The translations under genes and the position numbers were made by a program. A stretch of DNA of 64,000 nucleotides from Pseudomonas persica. Lineage in GTDB: Bacteria > Pseudomonadota > Gammaproteobacteria > Pseudomonadales > Pseudomonadaceae. The notes under the pieces were generated by a model. It was given only the letters and a program-made list of their open reading frames with translations, was not told the DNA's origin and did no database searches. The first letter of the stretch is position 1; every line of letters begins with the position of its first letter. Where the stretch lies: the NCBI RefSeq assembly GCF_900291015.1, contig NZ_OLKL01000051.1:45826-109825 (forward strand). The letters run 5' to 3'. This document shows positions 25,401-32,076 of this stretch, one piece after another.

Positions 25401-28139
25401 CTGGATGTACAACGCATCGGGATGGATGACGACTTCTTCAGCATCGGCGGCGACTCGATCAAGGCCATCGGCCTGTGCCGGGACATGGGCCTGCCCGTAC
25501 TGCAACTGTTCGAGCAGCCAACACCCCGTGGCTGCGCCGACTACCTGCGGCACAACAGCATGGGCACCGCCGAAACCAGCTGGACACAGGCCATGGGGGC
25601 CAGCGCCCGGGCCGACCGAGCCACTTTGCTACTGGTGCCATTCGCTGGCGGTAACGTGTTTGCCTATCGGCAGCTGGTCGAGCAGTTGGGCACCTCGTTC
25701 AACTACCTGTGCGTACGCCTGCCGGGCCACGACGTGGTGCGCGCCGACGAACCGTTCGCTGACAACGCCACGATCGCCGCCGGTGTCGTCGCCGAGGTAC
25801 TGGCCAAGGTGCAAGGGCCGTTGCTGGTCTACGGACACTGTGCTGGCAATGCGCTGGCGCTGGACATCAGCCGGCGCCTGGAGCAGGCCGGCGCCGATCT
25901 GCGTGGGTTGACCATTGGTGGCATGCTGCTCGACCTGCATCCTCATGAGGTCGAGCAGCAGGTGGCACAGCGTTCAGGCGAGCAGATCATCGGTTTCCTG
26001 CGCGAGTTAGGAGGGTTCAAGGAGGTGCCGGACGCGCAAAGCCTGGCGGCCATTGCCCGAATGACCAAGCACGATGCCGGCCAGACCGCTGCATTCTTCA
26101 GCAACGAAGCCAGGGGCCGCGGCACGTTGCGAGCGTCCATCCATGTGATCGTGGGTAGTGCCGATCCATTGACCCCGGACTACGCCAGCCGCTACCTCGA
26201 TTGGCAGGCCTACAGTCCGAAGGTGTCTCTGGATGTGATCGAAGGCGGCGGCCACTACTTCGTCAGCGAACAGCCAGAGGCGCTCGCCCAGGTGCTGTTG
26301 CGCCACAACGCGGCCCTGGCGAAGCCCCAGGCACGGCGGGCGCAGCATGTGCTGCGTGATTTCCACAACCCGTTCGATGCCGCGCATGGCCAGTTCCTGC
26401 TGCTGCGCAACGGTGCCTTGCAGCCTTCGCTGTGGCCAACCTTCAGACCGTTGCCGGCTGGCTGGCAAGTGGTGTTCGGCCCGGCTTCGCGCCAGCACTG
26501 CCTGGACCACCTGCACAACCACGCCCTGCCAGAGCCCCCCTCACTGCCAGGTCTGGATGCGCCCTACTGGCCGGAGCGCTTCGAGCGCTATTACCGTCAG
26601 CAAGGCGCCTGGACCGGGGAAACCCTTGATGCCTGCATAACCCGCCATGCCCGCCTGACCCCAGGGCAGGTCGCGGTGGTAGATGGGGAACGCCGCGTCA
26701 CCTACGCAGAACTTGACCGCCGCTGCAACCAGCTCGCCGATGGCATCACCCGCCTCGGGCTGCGACCTGGCGACCGCATGGTGGTGCAGCTGCCCAATGT
26801 GCTGGAGTTCATCGAGACCACCTTCGCACTGTTCCGCTTGGGCGTGGTCCCGGTATTCGCCTTGCCCACCGATCGGCGCAACGAGATCACCCACATCGTC
26901 CAGGCCAGCAAGGCGGTGGCCTACATGATCAAGGACCACGCCGTCGGTTTCGACTATCGGGAGATCGCCCGTGAACTGTGCAACCTTGCCGGCCCGGTTC
27001 GTCACGTGATCGTGCTGGGCGATGCGGCAGAGTTCACGCCGTATGCCAGCCTGTATGGCCGGGACCTGCCGGTACCGCCCCGCGACAGCCGCGCACCGGC
27101 GCTGATCACGTTGTCCGGCGGCAGCACCGCCATGCCCAAGCTGATCCTGCGCCGGCACGACGATTATCTCTACAGCATCCGTGCCAGTGCGAAGATTTGC
27201 CAGTTGGGCCCGCAAAGCGTCTACCTGTGCGTGCTGCCGGCAGGGCACAACTTCACCCTGAGTTCTCCCGGTTTCATCGGCACCCTGCTCGCAGGCGGCC
27301 GGGTAGTGATGCAGGCCGATCCCAGCGGCTCGGCCTGTTTTGCCAGCATTGCTCGCGAAGCGGTGACTTTCACCGCCCTGGTCCCGAGCCTGGCGCAAGC
27401 CTGGTTGCACGCGCCACGCCAGCACGACCTTGGCAGCCTGCGCTTCCTGCAAGTTGGCGGCGCACGCCTGAGCGATGACGTTGCGGCGCGTCTGACCGAC
27501 AGCTTCGCATTCACCTTGCAGCAGGTTTATGGCATGTCCGAAGGACTGGTTTGCTATACCGACCTGGCTGGCGACCCTGACCAGCTACTGCACACCCAGG
27601 GGCGGCCGATGAGCCCGCTGGACGAACTCCTGGTGGTCGATGATGACGACCAGCCGGTTGCCGTCGGGCAACCAGGGCATCTGCTGGTACGGGGGCCGTA
27701 CACCATTCGCGGCTATCTCGACGCGCCTGAGCATAACAGCCGGGCCTTCACTGCCGACGGCTTCTATCGAACCGGCGATGTGGTCCGCCTGCGTGCGGAC
27801 GGCTGCCTTGTCGTCACTGGCCGCCACAAAGACCAGGTCAATCGCGGCGGCGAAAAAATTGCCGCCGAGGAAATCGAGGGCCACCTGCTGGCCCACCCCG
27901 GGGTGTTGGAGGCGGCGGTGATCGGCGTACCCGATCCGCACCTGGGCGAACGCTCGTGCGCCGTGCTGGTCGCCACACCCGGCCTGGGCTGCGACACCGA
28001 CTTGCTCAAGGCTCACCTGCAGGCACGCGGTGTCGCGGCACAGCGCATTCCCGACCAGTTCCATTGGCTGGCGAGCCTGCCCAAAACCACCCTGGGCAAG
28101 ACCGACAAGAAGGTGCTGCGCCACCAATTCGCGGCGTGA
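22443..28139 (+). CDS. obaI: Obafluorin-type NRPS: C-A-T-TE-MbtH-A(aryl)
   Basis: An 1898-residue synthetase. Domains: condensation at about 5-440 (HHIALDG at 133-139); adenylation at about 445-965 (YIIYTSGSTGKPKG near 599, TANGKLDRR near 946); carrier at 970-1040 (FFSIGGDSI, Ser1005); thioesterase at 1058-1295 with Cys1133 in GHCAG instead of the usual Ser; an MbtH-like segment from 1309 (NPFD, SLWP, PAGW, GPASRQHCL); and a second, EntE/DhbE-like aryl-acid adenylation domain at about 1390-1898 with HNF at 1602-1604 (Asn in place of the amino-acid-binding Asp). ATG 22443 has GGAG 9 bp upstream; ATG 22428 is an alternative. It joins 2,3-dihydroxybenzoate to the nitro beta-hydroxy amino acid, and the Cys TE closes the beta-lactone, as shown for ObaI/ObiF. 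Confidence 0.93.
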   Translation: MEVATSLPLTAAQHSIWLGQQLASDSAAYNIASLLRFDGKVDAQHLAVALSQVMDESIGLRAQVQEAHGQVQQQIIATSAYPLAEHAFASESLARQWMASDLALPIDLGQGPLLQASLVRIAEQPDWLYVKSHHIALDGVGLGLFLKRWAALYSEQAGHPVSAAPLGALSKVLEAEQAYQASPDHARDRDYWQQQVDSSLTVASLNPQVKLPTRQALLHRGQLSEAAFQRLRECASQAQSHWLQVLIGAFGAFIGRSTGQRDVVVGIPMMNRLHTQAHDVPCTLANVLPLQMRIDPWTRVGELVAATAKSLASMREHQRYRAEDIRRDCNLLGEGRRLTGPQINIDIYSPALVFGTLAGEVEVLSAGAADDLSLLVQPVPGQGLRVCGMANPELYDGKALGTHVERFLAFVEAFASDAERPLGQLAAYTHQVCPAPQPTCEAHSTLLDGFAHWVATTPEAIALTLGEHALSYKELDSQANRLAHLLKAHLPSRTASPQRTIALLLERSLETVVAILAVLKCGAAYVPLDPDAPQERLAGIIEECAAEFMLCGEATVAKARSLQPDSQLLSIDAQTTVQALQDTPDMPPAGAPHPHDRAYIIYTSGSTGKPKGVCISHHNVVRLFSSTHPWFDYRNSDVWTACHAYMFDASVWEMWGALLHGGRLVIVPVATTRDPHALLDLVVREQVTVFGQIPSAFYRFMEAEADHPELVARMKLRYQCFGGEPLDLGRLAPWFDLPRPANTRLLNLYGITETTINTCHRFISREQVLANAGSLIGRPYADMDILVLDDALQPVPEGAQGEMYVRGEGLAEGYLARPELDATRFVADPFGTAGQRMYRSGDVAIRLADGELEYIGRADQQVKLRGYRIELGEIESCLRAHASVSNAVALVVSDRANDPRLIAHVVPAPGYAIADVDSEALRDHLRANLPAYMVPAAIGVQQAFAMTANGKLDRRALPAIEANATRHLEPPRDSLDEQVLAHWSLHLDVQRIGMDDDFFSIGGDSIKAIGLCRDMGLPVLQLFEQPTPRGCADYLRHNSMGTAETSWTQAMGASARADRATLLLVPFAGGNVFAYRQLVEQLGTSFNYLCVRLPGHDVVRADEPFADNATIAAGVVAEVLAKVQGPLLVYGHCAGNALALDISRRLEQAGADLRGLTIGGMLLDLHPHEVEQQVAQRSGEQIIGFLRELGGFKEVPDAQSLAAIARMTKHDAGQTAAFFSNEARGRGTLRASIHVIVGSADPLTPDYASRYLDWQAYSPKVSLDVIEGGGHYFVSEQPEALAQVLLRHNAALAKPQARRAQHVLRDFHNPFDAAHGQFLLLRNGALQPSLWPTFRPLPAGWQVVFGPASRQHCLDHLHNHALPEPPSLPGLDAPYWPERFERYYRQQGAWTGETLDACITRHARLTPGQVAVVDGERRVTYAELDRRCNQLADGITRLGLRPGDRMVVQLPNVLEFIETTFALFRLGVVPVFALPTDRRNEITHIVQASKAVAYMIKDHAVGFDYREIARELCNLAGPVRHVIVLGDAAEFTPYASLYGRDLPVPPRDSRAPALITLSGGSTAMPKLILRRHDDYLYSIRASAKICQLGPQSVYLCVLPAGHNFTLSSPGFIGTLLAGGRVVMQADPSGSACFASIAREAVTFTALVPSLAQAWLHAPRQHDLGSLRFLQVGGARLSDDVAARLTDSFAFTLQQVYGMSEGLVCYTDLAGDPDQLLHTQGRPMSPLDELLVVDDDDQPVAVGQPGHLLVRGPYTIRGYLDAPEHNSRAFTADGFYRTGDVVRLRADGCLVVTGRHKDQVNRGGEKIAAEEIEGHLLAHPGVLEAAVIGVPDPHLGERSCAVLVATPGLGCDTDLLKAHLQARGVAAQRIPDQFHWLASLPKTTLGKTDKKVLRHQFAA

Positions 28140-28169
28140 CCCGCCCTTTACGCTTTCAAGGAAACTCCG

Positions 28170-29057
28170 ATGGCAATTCCACAGATCGAGCATTACCCGG
28201 TTCCCAGCCACGTCATGCTGAACCGTCCAGCGCTGCCCTGGACGCCAGCACCCGAGCGGGCGGCGCTGTTGATCCATGACATGCAGAACCACTTTCTCAA
28301 GCCCTATGCCTCTCAGGCTTTCGTCGACGCCCTGGTACAGCGCATCCAGGCCCTGCGCTCTGCATGCCATGCCCGCGGCATCCCGGTGTTCTACACCGCC
28401 CAGCCCGGTGATCAGACGGTCGAATCGCGCGGTCTGTTGTGCGACTTCTGGGGCCCGGGGCTGGCCGAGGACGGGGTCAGCCCTGGCATCGTTGCCGGCC
28501 TGGCGCCCGACCCTCAGCGTGACGTCATACTGGTCAAGCACCGCTACAGCGCCTTCGCCCGCTCCGATTTGCTCGAACGCCTGCAGCTGGCAGGGCGCGA
28601 CCAGTTGATCATCTGCGGGGTCTACGCACACATTGGCTGCCTGACCACTGCCACCGATGCCTTCATGGCGGACATCCAGCCATTCGTGGTGGCCGACGCC
28701 CTGGGTGACTTTTCCTTGGCGCGTCACCAATTGGCACTCGAGCACATGGCGCACTGCTCGAGCGTTGTGCTGTCGACGCAGCAGCTGCTCAATGCGCTCG
28801 CCCCGGCACAGGTGAGCCACGATATCCCCGGCGATATCGCCCACTGCCTGGCGCTGCCTCTGGAACGGGTGGCCGCAGTGGATGACCCGGTCGAACTTGG
28901 CCTGGACTCGGTGCGTCTGCTGATGCTGTTCGAAAAATGGCAACAGGCGGGCCTGCCGGTGAGCTTTCTGGAACTGCTCGAACGCCGCAGCATCCGCGCC
29001 TGGGTACAGCTGATCGAGCAGCGCCTGCAGGCACGGGCCAGTGGGGGTCCGGCATGA
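28170..29057 (+). CDS. Isochorismatase with C-terminal aryl carrier protein (EntB-like)
   Basis: A 295-residue bifunctional protein. The isochorismatase domain (about 1-205) carries LIHDMQNHFL, VKHRYSAF and CGVYAHIGCLTTATDAFM, closely matching EntB/DhbB; it makes 2,3-dihydro-2,3-dihydroxybenzoate and pyruvate. The aryl carrier domain (about 212-290) has the phosphopantetheine Ser247 in LGLDSVRLL and would be loaded with dihydroxybenzoate by the aryl A domain at the NRPS C terminus. AAGGAAA precedes the ATG. Its stop overlaps the next gene. Confidence 0.93.
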   Translation: MAIPQIEHYPVPSHVMLNRPALPWTPAPERAALLIHDMQNHFLKPYASQAFVDALVQRIQALRSACHARGIPVFYTAQPGDQTVESRGLLCDFWGPGLAEDGVSPGIVAGLAPDPQRDVILVKHRYSAFARSDLLERLQLAGRDQLIICGVYAHIGCLTTATDAFMADIQPFVVADALGDFSLARHQLALEHMAHCSSVVLSTQQLLNALAPAQVSHDIPGDIAHCLALPLERVAAVDDPVELGLDSVRLLMLFEKWQQAGLPVSFLELLERRSIRAWVQLIEQRLQARASGGPA

Positions 29058-29824
29058 AGCGTTTCGCCGGAAAATCCGTCATGGTAACCGGTGCTGCGAG
29101 TGGCATCGGTGCCGCAGTGACCGGGCACCTGCTCGCCGAGGGCGCCACGGTGATCGCCCTGGACTGCGACAGCTCTGGCCTGGAGGCACTGGCTGCGGGG
29201 CTGGGCTCTGACAAGCTCAAGCTTCATGTGGCCGACATTACCGACCGCCAGCACATCACGAGCCTAGTCAGCCGCATCGACGGGCATTACCCACTCGACG
29301 GGCTGGTCAATGCGGCAGGCGTCATGGAGTCGGGCCCCTTCGAGCAGTTGTCGGCGCAGGCCTGGCTGCGGCTGTTCGAGGTCAACGTGCACGGCACCTT
29401 CCACGTATCGCAGTCCGTTTCCCGCGGCATGCTGGCAAGGCGCCGCGGGGCCATCGTCAGCGTTGCGTCCAACGCCGCCACCACGCCGCGGGTGAACCTG
29501 AGCGGATACTGCGCCTCGAAAGCCGCCGTGGCCATGCTCACCCGCTGCATGGGCCTGGAGCTCGCCAGGCACGGTGTGCGCTGCAACGTGGTATCGCCCG
29601 GTTCTACGCGTACCCCGATGCTGCACCAACTGGCCGGCCACGACGAAACCCTGGACCGGCGCATGGTCGAGGGCGACCTCGGCCTGCATCGCATCGGCAT
29701 CCCGCTTGGCAAGATTGCCGAACCCCAGGACATCGCTGCCGGTATCGCTTTCCTGCTGTCGGACGATGCCAACCACATCACCCTGCAAGACCTGGTCATG
29801 GACGGCGGCGCCACCTTTGGTTGA
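29054..29824 (+). CDS. 2,3-dihydro-2,3-dihydroxybenzoate dehydrogenase (EntA-like SDR)
   Basis: A 256-residue short-chain dehydrogenase. NAD motif VTGAASGIG at 11-19, NAAGVMESG at 86-94, catalytic Ser near 137-139 and Y152-x3-K156 in YCASK. It oxidises dihydro-DHB to 2,3-dihydroxybenzoate, the catechol acyl group of obafluorin. The ATG at 29054 overlaps the stop of the EntB-like gene (ATGA), pointing to translational coupling; the upstream extension of the frame lies inside that gene and is not used. Confidence 0.9.
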   Translation: MKRFAGKSVMVTGAASGIGAAVTGHLLAEGATVIALDCDSSGLEALAAGLGSDKLKLHVADITDRQHITSLVSRIDGHYPLDGLVNAAGVMESGPFEQLSAQAWLRLFEVNVHGTFHVSQSVSRGMLARRRGAIVSVASNAATTPRVNLSGYCASKAAVAMLTRCMGLELARHGVRCNVVSPGSTRTPMLHQLAGHDETLDRRMVEGDLGLHRIGIPLGKIAEPQDIAAGIAFLLSDDANHITLQDLVMDGGATFG

Positions 29825-29857
29825 GTGCACGCCATGGATATTGCGAGGCAGATTGCC

Positions 29858-30580
29858 ATGAATTCAACGTTTTCGTCCCTTGCCAGGTGCGCGTCCGGAC
29901 ACGCGCAAGCGGCACAAGGCAAGGCCTGCGGCGAGCCCTTGGGCCAACTTCTGGAAAAAGTCCTGGCAGGTGAGGCCCTCATTCAGTGGATCGAGCTGCC
30001 AGCCGATGCGCGCGTCGATCGCCAGGCGCTCGAGATGACCAGCCGGCGTTTGCGTCGTTACCTGCAATGGATGATCGGTGGCCCGGTATTGACGATCGTG
30101 CACGCCAGCCTGCCGCAGGCCAGCGAGCTGCAAGGCCTCGGCGAGTGCTACCTGGCCATTGGGGCTGCCGGTCCTGGCCCGGCTAGCCAGCTCAGGCTGT
30201 TCGACCACCAGCTGCAACCAGCCTGGCCGCAGACATTGGCCCTGCCGCTCGCCTTGGCTGTGCACGGGCTCAGCCCGGCACAGATCGCCCAGCGGGTTGC
30301 CGAGGCCAACCCGGCGCAGCCGCGCGGGACTGCGCTGCTGCTGTGCGATACCCCACCGCGACACGACGGCAGCCTTTGGCTGTTCGACCCTTGTGACAAC
30401 CTGCACGACCTACGCAGCGCCACGCAGCCAGGCAGCCGCCCACACGGCCTGGTACACCGCTGGCACGTCACAACCGACAGCGCGTCCTCGCCCACACTGC
30501 CTGCCCCGATCGGCTTCGAACGGGACCTGCAGCTCTGCAGCCATCTGGCCCAGGCATTCAAGGAGCCAATTTGCGCATGA
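29858..30580 (+). CDS. Unrecognised cluster protein between DHB dehydrogenase and isochorismate synthase
   Basis: I do not recognise this 240-residue protein. It is Leu/Ala/Gln/Pro-rich, has no signal peptide or membrane segment, and shows no catalytic motif I can name. Notable stretches are IQWIELPADARVDRQALEMTSRRLRRYL (residues about 34-61) and a C-terminal half with LLLCDTPPRHDGSLWLFDPCDN. ATG 29858 has GAGG 9 bp upstream; GTG 29825 and ATG 29834 are possible. It starts 34 bp after the dehydrogenase and overlaps the isochorismate synthase start by ATGA, so it is translated as part of the pathway operon. A 4-thioesterase-like, regulatory or partner role is possible but unsupported. Confidence 0.72.
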   Translation: MNSTFSSLARCASGHAQAAQGKACGEPLGQLLEKVLAGEALIQWIELPADARVDRQALEMTSRRLRRYLQWMIGGPVLTIVHASLPQASELQGLGECYLAIGAAGPGPASQLRLFDHQLQPAWPQTLALPLALAVHGLSPAQIAQRVAEANPAQPRGTALLLCDTPPRHDGSLWLFDPCDNLHDLRSATQPGSRPHGLVHRWHVTTDSASSPTLPAPIGFERDLQLCSHLAQAFKEPICA

Positions 30581-31986
30581 TCAGCCATTTCGACTTTCCC
30601 CTCCCTGTGCCTGCGCTCGGGGTACACGACACCGGCACGGCCCTGCTCGCCGAAATGAGCCGTGCCTTCCCGGAACTTGCCGAGCAGTTCAGTTGCGTGT
30701 TCAGCGAACATACCGACGGGCATGACCGCTCGCTGGTCGGTCTCGGCAACCGGTATCGTCTTCGCGCCACGCGCGAACCGCAGGCACTTCGTATCGACTG
30801 GCTCGACCACGACCGCGTGCTATGCCGCGACACGCTGCACATGGACGACCAGCAGTCGTTTCACGAACAGCTGTTCAAGGGCGTGGCACAGTTCTGGAAG
30901 ATCGTGAGCAGCAGCTCGCCAGCCCTGGCTGGCCTGCCTCGCGACGTTCCCCTGCTGGGTGGCTGGCGCTGCGCCACGCACCCGGAACGTCTGCACGAGC
31001 CCCTGATCATGACCATACCGACCCTGTTCCTGTGGGTAGAGCCTGAGCGTATCAGCGGGGCGACCTTCGATACCGGGCTGTGCCAACAGATTGCACGTAT
31101 CGTGGACCAACTGGCTCCGCGCACCTACCCGGCATTGCCGGCAGTCAGCCGCTGCGAGCTGATCCCACCGTGCAGCAACTATGTCGACAACCTGCTGGAC
31201 CTGCTCGGCGAGATGGCCACAAGCAAAGCGGACAAGGTGGTGATAGGGCGCGAAGTCCGCTTGAGCATGAGCGAGCCGGTAGACCCGCTGCAGTTGCTCG
31301 ACCAGGTCGCACCGCGGCCCAACCCGCACTACGAATACCTGTTCCGCTGGGACAGCGGACCGGCATGGATCGGTATCTCGCCGGAGACCCTGATACGTAC
31401 CGATGGCAGCAAGGTGGTCGTGGAGCCGCTGGCGGGAACCCGCAAGAGCTCCGACGAAGCACTCAAGCGCGACCGCTATCGTCAGGAACTGCTGTCGGAC
31501 AGCAAGGAACTGGAAGAGCATGAAACAGCCGCCCAGCTGTTCCTCGAACAACTTCAGCAGGTTTGCCAACCGGGCTCGCTCGACGTGCGCGAATCCAGAA
31601 ATGTTATCGACCTGGGGTATGTACAGCATCTCAAGAGCCGCATTGAAGGCGAACTGGCGAGTGGCTCGAACGTGTTCGATGCGCTGGCGGCCGTCTACCC
31701 ACCTGCGACCATCTGGGGCAAGCCGCTGGACGTGAGCGGCGAGCGCATCCGCCGCTTCGAATACATCGATCGAGAGTTTTTTACTGGCGGCCTGGGTTAC
31801 CTCACCCTGGGCAGCCGGTGCAACTTCGCGCTGGCGATCCGAACCGCCAAGGTGACCGCAGCGCAGGTACATGTCTTTGCCGGCAGCGGCATCGTCAAGG
31901 CCAGCGACCCCTACCGCGAATGGCTGGAGACCAGCAACAAGATGAAACCGTACCTGCAAAATGGCGCCTGGTCATATGAAGGGTGA
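30577..31986 (+). CDS. Isochorismate synthase (chorismate-utilising enzyme)
   Basis: A 469-residue MST-family enzyme converting chorismate to isochorismate, the first step to dihydroxybenzoate. K220 in ADKVVIGREV corresponds to the general-base Lys of EntC (KVVLSR). The C-terminal core has SPETLIRTDG, VEPLAGTRKSS, GYVQHLKSRIEGEL and FFTGGLGYLTLGSRCNFALAIR. The PLAGTR and VQHL segments also resemble salicylate synthases, but the EntB- and EntA-like neighbours make isochorismate the sensible product. ATG 30577 is chosen: AGGAG is 11 bp upstream and its A overlaps the preceding stop; a TTG two codons earlier is the alternative. Confidence 0.86.
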   Translation: MISHFDFPLPVPALGVHDTGTALLAEMSRAFPELAEQFSCVFSEHTDGHDRSLVGLGNRYRLRATREPQALRIDWLDHDRVLCRDTLHMDDQQSFHEQLFKGVAQFWKIVSSSSPALAGLPRDVPLLGGWRCATHPERLHEPLIMTIPTLFLWVEPERISGATFDTGLCQQIARIVDQLAPRTYPALPAVSRCELIPPCSNYVDNLLDLLGEMATSKADKVVIGREVRLSMSEPVDPLQLLDQVAPRPNPHYEYLFRWDSGPAWIGISPETLIRTDGSKVVVEPLAGTRKSSDEALKRDRYRQELLSDSKELEEHETAAQLFLEQLQQVCQPGSLDVRESRNVIDLGYVQHLKSRIEGELASGSNVFDALAAVYPPATIWGKPLDVSGERIRRFEYIDREFFTGGLGYLTLGSRCNFALAIRTAKVTAAQVHVFAGSGIVKASDPYREWLETSNKMKPYLQNGAWSYEG

Positions 31987-32000
31987 TAACGTTGCAGAAC

Positions 32001-32047
32001 CCTTGCTCAGGAGCGAGCAAGGTCCTCTACACCGGCGCCTTGGCGCC
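32001..32047 (+). promoter_or_regulatory. Leader hairpins before the ThrRS gene
   Basis: The 90-bp gap before the ThrRS gene holds two adjacent hairpins: an 8-bp stem CCTTGCTC/GAGCAAGG with a 6-nt loop (32001-32022), and GGCGCC-TT-GGCGCC (32034-32047). There is no T-run. They could be a processing site, or a leader that tunes synthetase expression; E. coli thrS is known to be controlled by leader structures. This is inference only. Confidence 0.4.
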
Positions 32048-32076
32048 AACGTCAAACTACATGGACAGCAAACAAC

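Noticed and set aside
22443..29824. Catechol siderophore cluster (DHB plus NRPS)
   Set aside because: DHB genes alone suggest this, but there is no TonB receptor, esterase or exporter, and the nitro-aryl, transaldolase and ThrRS genes point to obafluorin.
30577..31986. Salicylate synthase (Irp9/MbtI type)
   Set aside because: Some motifs resemble that group, but adjacent EntB- and EntA-like genes require isochorismate and end in dihydroxybenzoate.
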